Assembly (NCBI RefSeq): GCF_051195235.1 | Contig: NZ_JBNFZM010000001.1 | Span: 558,001 to 622,000, forward strand | Direction: 5' to 3' | Source of the DNA: Tateyamaria sp947503385 | Lineage (GTDB): Bacteria > Pseudomonadota > Alphaproteobacteria > Rhodobacterales > Rhodobacteraceae | DNA: 64,000 bases | Shown: positions 41,076 to 50,475 of the stretch, piece after piece | How the letters are laid out: each line of letters starts with the position of its first letter | How positions within the stretch are numbered: position 1 is the stretch's first letter | Made by a program: the position numbers and the translations under genes | Notes under the pieces: generated by a model | What the model saw: only the letters and a program-made list of their open reading frames with translations | Told to the model about the DNA's origin: nothing | The model's database searches: none

Positions 41076-42377
41076 ATGACAATCTCTTCGTCGCTTAACG
41101 CAGGTGTGGCAGGACTCCAATCGAATGCCACGCGACTCGCGTCCATCTCAGACAACATCGCCAACTCTTCGACCTACGGGTACAAACGGGTCAGCACGGA
41201 TTTCCATTCGCTGGTGATTTCGTCGTCCGGCGGGACCTATTCGGCAGGGGGCGTGCGCGCCACGACAGAGCGTTTGATTGACCAGCGCGGATCGCTGGTG
41301 TCGACCGCAAATGCGACGGACCTTGCGGTGCGGGGACGCGGCATGTTGCCGGTGGCACAGGCAACGGATGTGCAGGTCGACAACGGTGAGACGCTGATGC
41401 ACCTGACGACCACGGGGTCGTTCCGGACGGATGCCGAAGGGTATCTGGTGTCGAATTCGGGCCTCGTTCTGCTGGGCTGGCCTGCACAGCCGGACGGAAC
41501 GATCCCCAACTTTCCCCGCGACACATCCGATGGGCTGGAGCCGGTACAGATCAATGTGAACCAGTTCTCGGGCGAGCCGACGACACAGATGGCGCTGGGG
41601 GTGAACCTGCCGGCCACCGACACGGATGCGGGCAGCGCGGGCGAGCTGCAAAATCTCGCGATCGAGTATTTTGACAATCTCGGCACCTCCGAAAGCATCA
41701 ACATCACCTTTTCACCCACTGTCCCCGCCACGGGGTCATCGAACGAGTGGACCATGACGCTGAGCGATTCCGCCTCTGGCGGTGCGGTGATCGGTGAATA
41801 CACGCTGACTTTCAACGACAGCCGGACCGCGGGCGGCACGCTCGCCGGTGTGGCAACCACCAGCGGCGGCGCATATGACCCGGCAACCGGCAGCATCATC
41901 GTGACAGTCGACGGCGGCCCGATTGAGATTGACATCGGTATGCTGGGCGACAGCGATGGGCTGACCCAGCTGTCCGACAGCTTTGCGCCCGTTTCGATTT
42001 CCAAGGACGGCTCGCCCGTGGGCAACATGACCAATGTTGAAGTGGACGCCAACGGCTTTGTCACTGCGTTCTTCGACACCGGCATCAACCGCACGATCTA
42101 TCAGGTGCCGCTGGTCGATCTGCCCAACCCCAACGGGATGGTGGCACTGGATCAACAGACCTACCTGCCCTCACCCGAAAGCGGCAGCTTTTTCCTCTGG
42201 GATGCCAGCGACGGCCCGACCGGTGACATCCTGTCTTACGCCCGCGAAGAATCTGCCGTCGACGTGGCCGGTGAACTGACGGCGATGATCCAGACACAGC
42301 GCGCCTATTCGTCAAACGCGAAAGTCATCCAGACCGTGGACGAGATGTTGCAGGAAACAACCAACATCAAACGCTAA
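41076..42377 (+). CDS. flgE: Flagellar hook protein FlgE
   Basis: Forms the hook. The 433-residue protein has the axial-protein N-terminus SSSLNAGVAGLQSNATRLASISDNIANSSTYGYKR and the C-terminal coil LTAMIQTQRAYSSNAKVIQTVDEMLQETTNIKR, with a Ser/Thr/Gly-rich surface domain between. No signal peptide, as expected for type III export. It leads a co-oriented run flgE-flgK-flgL-flgI. Confidence 0.94.
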   Translation: MTISSSLNAGVAGLQSNATRLASISDNIANSSTYGYKRVSTDFHSLVISSSGGTYSAGGVRATTERLIDQRGSLVSTANATDLAVRGRGMLPVAQATDVQVDNGETLMHLTTTGSFRTDAEGYLVSNSGLVLLGWPAQPDGTIPNFPRDTSDGLEPVQINVNQFSGEPTTQMALGVNLPATDTDAGSAGELQNLAIEYFDNLGTSESINITFSPTVPATGSSNEWTMTLSDSASGGAVIGEYTLTFNDSRTAGGTLAGVATTSGGAYDPATGSIIVTVDGGPIEIDIGMLGDSDGLTQLSDSFAPVSISKDGSPVGNMTNVEVDANGFVTAFFDTGINRTIYQVPLVDLPNPNGMVALDQQTYLPSPESGSFFLWDASDGPTGDILSYAREESAVDVAGELTAMIQTQRAYSSNAKVIQTVDEMLQETTNIKR

Positions 42378-42404
42378 TCGCGCCCCTGACCGGAGATTGA
42401 TGCC

Positions 42405-43859
42405 ATGACCCTCACAAGCGCCCTGAACGCTGCGATGACCGGACTGCGCTCTGCCAGCCGGTCATCCGAGCTGATTTCGTCGAATATCTCGAACGCGGCC
42501 ACGCCGGGCTATGCCCGCCGCACGTTGGAGACGACGTCGAATGCAAGCGCCTTTCTGAGCGGTGTGCGCATCGAAGGTGTTGTACGGCATGGCGACGCGC
42601 AGGTGCTGGCTGATCGCCGATTGGCCAGTGCCGAATTTGGATACCGGTCGGACACGACGCGGTTCCTCACGTCCATTGAAGATGCGATTGGCACGCCGGA
42701 TCAACCCGGATCCCTGTCCGCCCGACTGGCGGATTTCGACAACAGCCTGATCCTAGCCAGCAGCAGGCCCGACGCGGCGGAACGGCTGGACAGCAGTGCG
42801 CTGGCCGCGCGCGATCTGGCCAACACGATCAACCGCGCGTCAGATGACGTGCAAGGCGCGCGGTCGCAAGCGGACCGAAACATTGCCGCCCAGATCGACA
42901 GGCTGAATGACGCGCTTGCCGCCGTGAAGGAGGTCAACAGCCAGATCACCGCCACCATTTCACAACGCGGAGACACCGCGGCCCTGCAGGACCAAAGGCA
43001 AGTGCTGATCGATGAGATCAGCGAGATTGTCCCCGTCCGCGTCGTGCCGCGGGATCATGGCGCGGTTGCGCTGTTTTCCACGGGCGGCGCGATCCTGCTG
43101 GACGGGACGCCCGCCAGCATAGAATTTGAGCCGGCGAATGTTGTGACACCCTATATGTCGGTCGAAGACGGCACGCTGTCCGGGCTGACGGTCAATGGAT
43201 TTGCGGTCTCTACCTCCTCCGAGACGGGTCGGTTGCGCGGCGGCACCCTTGGTGCCCAGTTCGAAATTCGCGACGAACTGGCACCAGAGGCGCAAACCCA
43301 ACTGGATGCACTGGCGCGCGATTTGATCGAACGGTTCGAAGACCCGGGCGTCGATCCGACGCTCGCGGCAGGTCAGCCGGGCCTCTTTACCGATCAAGGC
43401 GCTGCACTGGACCCGCTGGCCGAAGAAGGGTTGGCCAGCCGCCTGTCCCTCAATGCGTTGGTCGATCCCGCACAAACCGGAGAGACGTGGCGGATCAGGG
43501 ACGGATTGGGCGCAGCGGCCCCGGGCGATGTCGGCAATGCCCAAATTATTAACGCATTGTCCGACGCGCTGTCCGACGCGCGAACGCCCGCCACGGGCGG
43601 TTTTGGCACAGGGGTGTTCACCGCGCTCGATCTGACTTCCGCATTTGCTTCACGGCTGGGTACGGACCGGCTGCGATCCGACCAACAGCTGAGCTTTGCG
43701 TCGGCGCAATTGAACGAGTTGACACAACTGGAATTGGCGGACGGGGTCGACACCGATGTCGAATTGCAGCGCCTGATGATGGTCGAACAGGCCTATGCCG
43801 CCAATGCGCGGGTTATTCAGACCGTTGACGAAATGATTGATACCTTGCTGGGAATTTGA
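42405..43859 (+). CDS. flgK: Hook-filament junction protein FlgK
   Basis: First hook-filament junction protein, 484 residues. N-terminus SALNAAMTGLRSASRSSELISSNISNAATPGYARR and C-terminus LMMVEQAYAANARVIQTVDEMIDTLLGI are the axial coiled-coil segments; a long helical D1 part with NQ/AD-rich repeats lies near 120-200. It is followed two bases later by flgL. The filament gene fliC is not in the window. Confidence 0.93.
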   Translation: MTLTSALNAAMTGLRSASRSSELISSNISNAATPGYARRTLETTSNASAFLSGVRIEGVVRHGDAQVLADRRLASAEFGYRSDTTRFLTSIEDAIGTPDQPGSLSARLADFDNSLILASSRPDAAERLDSSALAARDLANTINRASDDVQGARSQADRNIAAQIDRLNDALAAVKEVNSQITATISQRGDTAALQDQRQVLIDEISEIVPVRVVPRDHGAVALFSTGGAILLDGTPASIEFEPANVVTPYMSVEDGTLSGLTVNGFAVSTSSETGRLRGGTLGAQFEIRDELAPEAQTQLDALARDLIERFEDPGVDPTLAAGQPGLFTDQGAALDPLAEEGLASRLSLNALVDPAQTGETWRIRDGLGAAAPGDVGNAQIINALSDALSDARTPATGGFGTGVFTALDLTSAFASRLGTDRLRSDQQLSFASAQLNELTQLELADGVDTDVELQRLMMVEQAYAANARVIQTVDEMIDTLLGI

Positions 43860-43861
43860 AG

Positions 43862-44872
43862 ATGATCAATGCAACCTCTTTCGGTGATCTGGCGCAGTCT
43901 TTCCTGCTCCAGCGCCGCGGTGCAGACCTGAAAACCGAAATGTCGCGCCTGAATCAGGAACTGGTGACCGGTCAGGTTGCCGACGTCAAAGCGGTGCTGG
44001 CTGGCAATACCAGCTACCTCGCCGGGATCGAAAGCGACCTGCGCACGCTGCAAGGCTACCGTACCGCCACGGACGAGGCCGCATTTTTCACTGACGCGAT
44101 GCAAACTGCGCTGGACCGGGTGCAAAGCTCTGGCACGAACTTCAGTCAGGATTTGCTGACCACGGCCAAGAACGGGCCTGAACCGGTCCTGGATCAGCTG
44201 TCGCGCAACGCACGGACCGAGCTTGAGACCATTGTCAGCGCGCTCAACACCTTTGTCGGCGGGCGGGCCGTTTTTGGCGGAACAGCCACAGGGGCGAGCC
44301 CCCTTGCAGATGTTGATACGATCATGACCGATTTGCGCAGCGCGGTGGCCGGTCTGACGTCGGTCGATGACATTCTGGCCGCGGTCGATACGTGGTTTGA
44401 CGATCCGTCAGGCTATGCAGATGTGGCCTATAACGGATCTGCGACACCGCTTGCCCCGATGCGCATCGGTGCGGACGAAACGGTCGATGTCCGGCTTACC
44501 GCCGAGAACGCGGCGTTGCGCGACGTTATCCAGAGCATCGCGACCTCTGCCCTGGTCGAAGATCTGACACTGACGCTATCCGTCGATCAGAAACGGGAGA
44601 TGCTGGACCGTATGGGTGTCAAATTGCTTGGCCAACAGGACGGCCTGACAGCAATCCGCGCCGAAGTGGGCGCAGCACAGGAGCGCATCGACACTGTCGC
44701 GGCGCGCAACAGCGCGCAAAGCACGTCACTGGAATATGCAAAAGGCGCGCTGTTGGGCGCCGATCCCTATGAAACCGCCACCAAATTGGAGGAAGTCCAA
44801 TTCCAGCTTCAAAGCCTGTACACAATCACCGCCCGTATGTCCGATCTGTCGCTCGTGAACTTTATCCGATGA
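43862..44872 (+). CDS. flgL: Flagellin-like hook-associated protein FlgL
   Basis: Second junction protein, 336 residues. The N-terminal helix FGDLAQSFLLQRRGADLKTEMSRLNQELVTGQVADVKAVL and the C-terminal helix (ETATKLEEVQFQLQSLYTITARMSDLSLVNFIR) fit the flagellin/FlgL fold. The N-terminus differs from canonical FlgL, and the position after flgK supports the call. Start at 43862; its stop overlaps the flgI start. Confidence 0.85.
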   Translation: MINATSFGDLAQSFLLQRRGADLKTEMSRLNQELVTGQVADVKAVLAGNTSYLAGIESDLRTLQGYRTATDEAAFFTDAMQTALDRVQSSGTNFSQDLLTTAKNGPEPVLDQLSRNARTELETIVSALNTFVGGRAVFGGTATGASPLADVDTIMTDLRSAVAGLTSVDDILAAVDTWFDDPSGYADVAYNGSATPLAPMRIGADETVDVRLTAENAALRDVIQSIATSALVEDLTLTLSVDQKREMLDRMGVKLLGQQDGLTAIRAEVGAAQERIDTVAARNSAQSTSLEYAKGALLGADPYETATKLEEVQFQLQSLYTITARMSDLSLVNFIR

Positions 44873-45969
44873 GGGTGCTCTGGTTCGCGGTACTCGCGAT
44901 CTGCATGGCGCTGCCGACGCTGGCCGGATCAGTCCGCATCAAGGATCTCGTCGAATTTGACGGCGTGCGCGGCAATGATCTGGTGGGCTACGGCCTTGTC
45001 GTGGGGCTTGACGGCACAGGTGACGGTTTGCGCAATGCGCCATTCACCGAAGAGATCATGTCCAATGTCCTCGAACGGTTGGGAGTCAATGTTACGGGCG
45101 AACAATTCCGTCCCAAGAACGTGGCTGCGGTATTCGTGACGGCCAGCCTGCCGCCTTTTGCGCGCACGGGTTCGCAAATTGATATCACGGTGTCGGCCAT
45201 AGGCGATGCCAAAAGCCTGTTGGGCGGAACGTTGATCATGACCCCGCTCAACGCGGCGGACGGACAGATTTATGCGGTTGCTCAGGGCACGGTGATTGCC
45301 GGCGGCGCTGTGGCCGAAGGCGACGGCGCACGGGTGACGCAAGGGGTGCCTACTGCGGGCGTGATCCCTGCCGGCGCTCGTGTCGAACGCGAGGTCGATT
45401 TTGAGTTGAGCAGCCTGAATGACATGCGACTGGCGTTGCGTGACGCCGACTTTACCACGGCGGCACGGATCGAAACCGCAATCAACTCGGAGTTTGGACG
45501 TCAGGTGGCCGTGATGCTGGATTCCGGCACGGTTGGTCTGAATGTAGAACGGACAGGATCGCGGTCGGTGGCACATGCATTGGGTCGGATCGAAAACATC
45601 TCCGTCGAGCCCGAGCGCAAAGCGCGGGTCGTGGTTGATCAGAGGTCCGGCACAATTGTGATGGGGGACGATGTCAGAATCTCACGTGTCGCCGTGTCGC
45701 AAGGCAACCTTACCCTGCGCGTCCAAGAGCAGCCAATAACCGTGCAGCCCAACCCGTTTGCTGATGGCACTACCGTTGTTGTCCCCCGAACAACAGTGGA
45801 CATTGAAGAAGACGAAGGAACTGGCCTTGCCGAAGTGCCGGATGGTGCATCGCTGTCGCAGGTCATTGCCGGACTGAATGCCTTGGGTGTTGCGCCGCGC
45901 GACATGATCGACATTCTGAAGAGCATCAAGGCAGCGGGCGCACTGCACGCAGAGTTTATCGTAAGGTAA
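44869..45969 (+). CDS. flgI: Flagellar P-ring protein FlgI
   Basis: Forms the P-ring around the rod in the peptidoglycan layer. The 366-residue protein has a Sec signal (MRVLWFAVLAICMALPTLAGS) and highly conserved family segments: RIKDLVEFDGVRGNDLVGYGLVVGLDGTGDGLRN, NVAAVFVTASLPPFARTGSQID and a C-terminal ALGVAPRDMIDILKSIKAAGALHAEFIVR. Last of the flgE-flgK-flgL-flgI run; the next gene is convergent. Confidence 0.96.
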   Translation: MRVLWFAVLAICMALPTLAGSVRIKDLVEFDGVRGNDLVGYGLVVGLDGTGDGLRNAPFTEEIMSNVLERLGVNVTGEQFRPKNVAAVFVTASLPPFARTGSQIDITVSAIGDAKSLLGGTLIMTPLNAADGQIYAVAQGTVIAGGAVAEGDGARVTQGVPTAGVIPAGARVEREVDFELSSLNDMRLALRDADFTTAARIETAINSEFGRQVAVMLDSGTVGLNVERTGSRSVAHALGRIENISVEPERKARVVVDQRSGTIVMGDDVRISRVAVSQGNLTLRVQEQPITVQPNPFADGTTVVVPRTTVDIEEDEGTGLAEVPDGASLSQVIAGLNALGVAPRDMIDILKSIKAAGALHAEFIVR

Positions 45970-46255
45970 GCAATGGAGTCCGGGCTGGCGCCCGCGCGCC
46001 TGATTGCGGTGCAATGATGCTGCACGACCGCGCTGCATAGACACATGCCTTCGACGCGTCCAAGCGACAGACCGTCGGCGTCAAACAGACCGATTCATTC
46101 CGATTGAATTCTGAGGGCCTTGGTGCCGTCAAGGACGGGCGACACCTGTGCGAACGGGGGTGTTGAGAGCGGAGACCGTAATCTGTCCTCAGGCATTGCC
46201 AGTTGTGCGACCGGATCAGAGCTTTGTGACGCCGCTCGCCCGTGGTCGAGGTGTC
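45970..46255. other. Spacer between convergent flgI and fliP
   Basis: No gene or clear terminator is seen in these 286 bases. A 14-codon frame starts right after flgI (45973) but has no support. Confidence 0.4.
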
Positions 46256-46981
46256 CTAAAAGTAGCTGCGCACCAAACTGCTGGCGATAAGGCTCCACCC
46301 GTCGGCGACGACAAAGAATGCCAGCTTGAATGGCAGCGAAACGATTGCCGGGGGCACCATCATCATCCCCATGCTCATCAGCACCGCCGCAGCCACCAGA
46401 TCGATGATCAAAAACGGCAGAAAGATCAGGAAACCGATTTGAAATGCGCGAGAGATTTCCGACAGCATAAAGCTGGGCACAAGAACAGAAAGCGGCGCGT
46501 CCGGTGCGAGTTCTGTTCCACGGGTATCCGGGCGCAGGTCTGCCATTGCCGCAAATGTATCCGCATCAAGTCGGCCGGCCATGAACACGCGAAACGGCTC
46601 CAGCGTGCGCGTAAACGCCTGTTCGGCGCTGATTTCTTTGTTTGTGAGCGGTTGCAACCCTTCGGTCCATGCTTCGACAAAGACCGGCTCCATGATGAAG
46701 TAGGTGAGAAAGAGCGCCAAGCTGACGATCAGCATGTTGGGCGGAGATTGTTGCAGGCCAATGCCTTGGCGCAGGATCGACAAAACGGTCACCAGAAACG
46801 GAAAACATGTCACCATGATTGCAAGCCCCGGAGCAAGGCTCAGCACGGTGATCAGGGCAATGAGTTGCAGGGTCCGCGCGGTGATCGACCCGTCATCGCC
46901 CAACGATAAAGAGACGTCTTGCGCCCAAATCATGGACGGACACAAAAGCAGGATCGCAAGGACGAGAAAGCGGAACTGCAT
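46256..46981 (-). CDS. fliP: Flagellar export gate protein FliP
   Basis: Core membrane protein of the flagellar type III export gate. The 241-residue product has a cleavable signal (MQFRFLVLAILLLCPSMIWAQD) as in other FliP, then LSLAPGLAIMVTCFPFLVTVLSILRQGIGLQQSPPNMLIVSLALFLTYFIM and the C-terminal EISRAFQIGFLIFLPFLIIDLVAAAVLMSMGMMMVPP. Last of the minus-strand operon fliF-fliH-fliN-fliP. Confidence 0.95.
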   Translation of the reverse strand: MQFRFLVLAILLLCPSMIWAQDVSLSLGDDGSITARTLQLIALITVLSLAPGLAIMVTCFPFLVTVLSILRQGIGLQQSPPNMLIVSLALFLTYFIMEPVFVEAWTEGLQPLTNKEISAEQAFTRTLEPFRVFMAGRLDADTFAAMADLRPDTRGTELAPDAPLSVLVPSFMLSEISRAFQIGFLIFLPFLIIDLVAAAVLMSMGMMMVPPAIVSLPFKLAFFVVADGWSLIASSLVRSYF

Positions 46982-46985
46982 GGCG

Positions 46986-47279
46986 TTACGCGCCTGAACC
47001 CGTGTCCAGAACTTCGGTCAGCCGTACAACAAGCTGCCCCTCTTCGGCACCTTCCGCCTCTTCCAGCATCCCGCGGGCAATCAGCGTTTCGCCAACGTAC
47101 AAATCGACCGGATCATCAACTCTTTTGTCCAGCGTGAGAACGGCGTTTGGCCCAAGCATCACCAGATCGCGAACCAGCGGTCGGGCACGCCCAACAGACA
47201 CAGTGATGTCGATCGGAACACCTGTGAACGGGTTGCTGGTATCGGACGCCAAGGTTTTTGTGTCAGGTTGTTCGGTCAT
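46986..47279 (-). CDS. fliN: Flagellar motor switch protein FliN
   Basis: C-ring component, 97 residues, made mostly of the SpoA domain: VPIDITVSVGRARPLVRDLVMLGPNAVLTLDKRVDDPVDLYVGETLIARGML, with VVRLTEVL at the end. Start at 47279 (GAGGGAC upstream) gives the usual short N-terminus; a longer frame runs into fliH. It overlaps fliH by 17 bases. fliM and fliG are not in the window. Confidence 0.9.
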   Translation of the reverse strand: MTEQPDTKTLASDTSNPFTGVPIDITVSVGRARPLVRDLVMLGPNAVLTLDKRVDDPVDLYVGETLIARGMLEEAEGAEEGQLVVRLTEVLDTGSGA

Positions 47280-47871
47280 CTTGTCCCTCGGAGTTTTGTG
47301 TTTCGAAATACTCAGCCACCGCTGCGCCGACATCCGCCACAACGCGGCCCAGATCGATCACATGCTCTGTATCGTCGAGTTGAAGCGACGCCTGATCAGG
47401 GGCCAATGTCGCATCGGCCACCAGCTCGTAGGAAATGGGTGATTCGGGCAGGATCCGTTCCACGTGATCAAGGGACGCTTCGGGCACGCGCAACTGGATC
47501 GTATGCACAAGGGCGTCGCGCGTGCGCGCTTCGATCAGTTGGACGATATGCGCGCCGAGGCTCTGCCGGGCCATATCGGGCAAGACGGTGTCGACGACCC
47601 CTTGCATAATGTCGCGCACCGTCCGGGTCAGTTGGCTGCGCAGTTCGTGATACTGAAAGGACGCGTCCTGTAAGTTGGCGGCGAGCGCAGAGGAAATTGT
47701 CAGTTCGAGCGTGGTTTGCGCCTTGGTCGAATCGTCCCACCCCGCCTGATATCCGTTTTCAAACGCCTGCAGCTTTTCATCTTCGAATTTGTCGGTGGAC
47801 ACATTTGACACAGGCCCGTCCATCGAAATCTCGGTTCCGAAGTCCTGATAAAGTGATGCAACATTCATCAT
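47263..47871 (-). CDS. fliH: Flagellar assembly protein FliH (probable)
   Basis: Regulator of the export ATPase FliI, called from position between fliF and fliN and from structure. The 202-residue protein is acidic at the N-terminus, has an ENGYQAGWDDSTKAQ stretch like the Gly-repeat entry of FliH, a long helix (about 50-100) and a C-terminal domain with RVPEASLDHVERILPESPISYELVADATLAPDQASLQLDD resembling the FliH/V-ATPase E fold. Sequence match alone would be weak. Confidence 0.65.
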   Translation of the reverse strand: MMNVASLYQDFGTEISMDGPVSNVSTDKFEDEKLQAFENGYQAGWDDSTKAQTTLELTISSALAANLQDASFQYHELRSQLTRTVRDIMQGVVDTVLPDMARQSLGAHIVQLIEARTRDALVHTIQLRVPEASLDHVERILPESPISYELVADATLAPDQASLQLDDTEHVIDLGRVVADVGAAVAEYFETQNSEGQDDRTT

Positions 47872-49490
47872 GCACGCTCCTCATCTTCTTCGAGCCAACT
47901 GCGCAGAATCTCGACCGTTTCTTCCTGACGCTCACCGATCATGTTGCGCAGCCGCTCAACCGGGTCGGCACTTTGCACCGTGCCGCTGATGCTGCCGTCC
48001 TGCAGTCCCATGGGGGGCAAGGCTGGCAAATCGGGAAGTGGCGCGTTCAGATCAATGTCCGGGAAATCCGATTGAGGCGATGCGGATGCAACATCCGACG
48101 TGCCCCCGATCATCGCAGGCGCCTGCCCCGTTTCCGCAGGTGGCAGCATTGCGGGCGCAGGGGCTTTGGTCAGGATGGGCCGCACGACAAACAGGCCCAG
48201 AATGAGCGTCACGATTGCCAGAACCGCCATTTGCAAAGCAGACATCACATCGAAGGCAAAAAGGTCCATCAGCGAGGATTCCGCAGCCGTACCCACAGGC
48301 TCTGCCGATTGCAGCGGCATCGCCTTGATCGTGATGATGTCGCCGCGGCTTTCGTCAAATCCGACGGCGGCGGCCACCAGTTCCTGCAAGGATCTAAGCT
48401 CCTCTTCGGTGCGCGGCGTCGCGTCGGCGTTGGGTGTTTCGATCACGTCATTGACCAGAACGGCAACCGTCAGCCGTTTGATAGCGCCGGGCGCGCGGGT
48501 AATAGCCCGTTCGGTTTCCGAAACTTCGTAGTTCACCCGCTCGCGGGTCTCGGAGTCCTGTGATGTTGCCGTTTCGTTCCCGCCGGCATCGCCATCGGGC
48601 AAATTGGACGCGACGGTGACGTTCCCGCCGCCTTCCTCGTTGGAATTACTTGTGCGTTCCTCGGTGTCCGTGCTGATCGCCACGCGCCCTTCGGGGTCAA
48701 AGCGGCGCTCGCGGATTTCTTCCGTTTCCGTGACCGTGTCCACGCTGACTTCGACAATCGCATTGCCGTGGCCCACACGCGCCTCCAGCAAACGTTCGAC
48801 ACGCTCACGCAATACTTGCGCCTTGTCATCCGCGCCCGCTGCTGGCGCATCCTCATCCACCGACCCGATCAAGGTGCCGTTGGCGTCGATCACCGCCACA
48901 TCATCCGCCGACAGGCCCGCAACCGCAGACGCCACGAGGAAACGGACAGCTTTGCCCTGCTGCGCTGTAAGGCCAGATCCGTTCGGCGTGATCGACACAG
49001 ATGCGGTCGGCGTGACACCCCGCTGAAACGGGTTGGACCCGGTGGAGGCAATATGCACACGGGCCATGGCCACATGCGGGCTGGCGGCAATTGTGCGCGC
49101 CAATTCGCCTTCCTTTGCGCGCCAATAAGCGGCGTCGAACATTTGCGACGTGGTGCCGAACCCTGACAGCCCGTCCAGCAGTTCATAGCCACGGCTGCTG
49201 TTGGCGGGCAGTCCTTCGCTCGCGAGGGTCATGCGCAATTGATCGCGTTGCCGCGATTCGACAAAAATCGAATTGCCACGAATTTCGAATGGCACACCGC
49301 GCTGCTCAAGCGACCGTACAACGTCCCCCGCCGCACCGTTTTCCAGACCCGCATAGAGCAATGTCATGGAGGGGGCCGCCACAATACGTGACATGGTCAA
49401 CACCGCCAAAAACATTGCGATCGTCGCCACCACCACAGTGATCTGCCGCCGCATGTCCAGGTTCATCCACGCATTCAAAAGCTGCTGCAC
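47868..49490 (-). CDS. fliF: Flagellar MS-ring protein FliF
   Basis: Forms the MS-ring in the inner membrane. The 540-residue protein has an N-terminal membrane segment, ring-building motifs (LYAGLENGAAGDVVRSLEQRGVPFEIRGNSIFV; ELARTIAASPHVAMARVHIA), a Gly/Glu-rich middle and a second membrane segment before a FliG-binding tail (ERLRNMIGERQEETVEILRSWLEEDEE). The start is a GTG at 49490 with GGAGG five bases upstream. It leads fliF-fliH-fliN-fliP and is divergent from fliL. Confidence 0.95.
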   Translation of the reverse strand: MQQLLNAWMNLDMRRQITVVVATIAMFLAVLTMSRIVAAPSMTLLYAGLENGAAGDVVRSLEQRGVPFEIRGNSIFVESRQRDQLRMTLASEGLPANSSRGYELLDGLSGFGTTSQMFDAAYWRAKEGELARTIAASPHVAMARVHIASTGSNPFQRGVTPTASVSITPNGSGLTAQQGKAVRFLVASAVAGLSADDVAVIDANGTLIGSVDEDAPAAGADDKAQVLRERVERLLEARVGHGNAIVEVSVDTVTETEEIRERRFDPEGRVAISTDTEERTSNSNEEGGGNVTVASNLPDGDAGGNETATSQDSETRERVNYEVSETERAITRAPGAIKRLTVAVLVNDVIETPNADATPRTEEELRSLQELVAAAVGFDESRGDIITIKAMPLQSAEPVGTAAESSLMDLFAFDVMSALQMAVLAIVTLILGLFVVRPILTKAPAPAMLPPAETGQAPAMIGGTSDVASASPQSDFPDIDLNAPLPDLPALPPMGLQDGSISGTVQSADPVERLRNMIGERQEETVEILRSWLEEDEERA

Positions 49491-49551
49491 GATTGCCTCC
49501 GTCGCACCGCACGTTCTGCGCGGCTTCACTGACAGCAATGAACGATCAGGC

Positions 49552-49566
49552 TTAACAATCGGTTAG
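49552..49566. promoter_or_regulatory. CtrA-like site between fliF and fliL
   Basis: TTAA-CAATCGG-TTAG, one mismatch from TTAA-N7-TTAA, in the divergent promoter region. Confidence 0.5.
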
Positions 49567-49611
49567 TCCATCTGTGCCAAAACACGATCAATCGAATGAC
49601 ACGGATTGCAC

Positions 49612-50094
49612 ATGACCGACGCAACGGCAGACGCGGCAGAAGAGGTCAAGAAACCCTCGAAGATGCCATTGATACTTGGCCTTGTCGCCGCATTGGTGGG
49701 CGGTGGGGGCGGATTCTATGCGACCTTCTCCGGCATGATCCTGGGCTCCGAATCGCCCGAGGCCGTGGTCGAGGACATGTCTGGCCCATTGCCCGACGTC
49801 GCCTTTGTCCCCGTGGACCCCATTATTGTGTCGCTAGGATCACCTGCCGCGGGGCGTCATCTGCAGTTTCGCGCCCAGCTAGAAGTGCCGACGCGCCATG
49901 CCGAAGACGTGCAGGTTTTGCTGCCGCGGGTCGTGGATGTCCTGAACGGGTATCTGCGCGCGCTCGAGCCCCGCGACGTCGAAAGTGCTTCGGCGCTGAC
50001 CCGATTGCGCGCGCAGATGTTGCGCCGCGTGCAGATCGTCGCGGGCGCGGATCGCGTTCGGGATCTGCTGATCATGGAATTTGTTGTGAACTGA
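49612..50094 (+). CDS. fliL: Flagellar basal body-associated protein FliL
   Basis: Single-pass membrane protein that rings the stator. The 160-residue product has a cytosolic, charged N-terminus, one membrane segment (MPLILGLVAALVGGGGGFYATF) and a stomatin-like periplasmic domain ending RVQIVAGADRVRDLLIMEFVVN. First gene of a run with two small cluster proteins, a MotE-like protein and motA. A second FliL-like gene lies at 59375-59860. Confidence 0.88.
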   Translation: MTDATADAAEEVKKPSKMPLILGLVAALVGGGGGFYATFSGMILGSESPEAVVEDMSGPLPDVAFVPVDPIIVSLGSPAAGRHLQFRAQLEVPTRHAEDVQVLLPRVVDVLNGYLRALEPRDVESASALTRLRAQMLRRVQIVAGADRVRDLLIMEFVVN

Positions 50095-50103
50095 AGGTGA
50101 AAC

Positions 50104-50475
50104 ATGGACTTGATCGCTGACATTTTGCTGGCCGCGGGCGCCTTGGGGGCGGGGTTCTATTGCTTTGTCTTGGGGCGCCGACTGAAGAAATTCAACAATC
50201 TGGAAAAGGGTGTGGGCGGCGCCGTTGCCGTGCTGTCCGCGCAGGTTGATGATCTGACCAAGACGTTGGAGGCCGCGCAGACGACCGCCGCAACCTCGGC
50301 AGAAACGCTCAGCGACCTGACCGTGAGAGCCGAAGAGATGTCGCGAAAGCTGGAGCTTCAGATGGCGTCGCTGCATGATATTCCAACACCCAGCCAGCCC
50401 CCTGCCGCCGCTCCGGCAGAAGAACCGGCTCCGGCGCAACCGATGTTCATGCGCCGCGCCGTAGGAGCTTCCTGA
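50104..50475 (+). CDS. Uncharacterised flagellar-cluster membrane protein
   Basis: No family recognised. The 123-residue product has an N-terminal membrane segment (LIADILLAAGALGAGFYCFVLGRRL), a heptad-like coiled coil (about 40-95) and an Ala/Pro-rich tail (PPAAAPAEEPAPAQP). It lies nine bases after fliL and overlaps the next gene by one base (TGATG), so a motor or basal-body role is likely from context only. Confidence 0.75.
   Translation: MDLIADILLAAGALGAGFYCFVLGRRLKKFNNLEKGVGGAVAVLSAQVDDLTKTLEAAQTTAATSAETLSDLTVRAEEMSRKLELQMASLHDIPTPSQPPAAAPAEEPAPAQPMFMRRAVGAS

Noticed and set aside
45973..46017. 14-codon frame right after flgI
   Set aside because: Too short, with no signal or conservation evidence; position after a stop codon is not enough.
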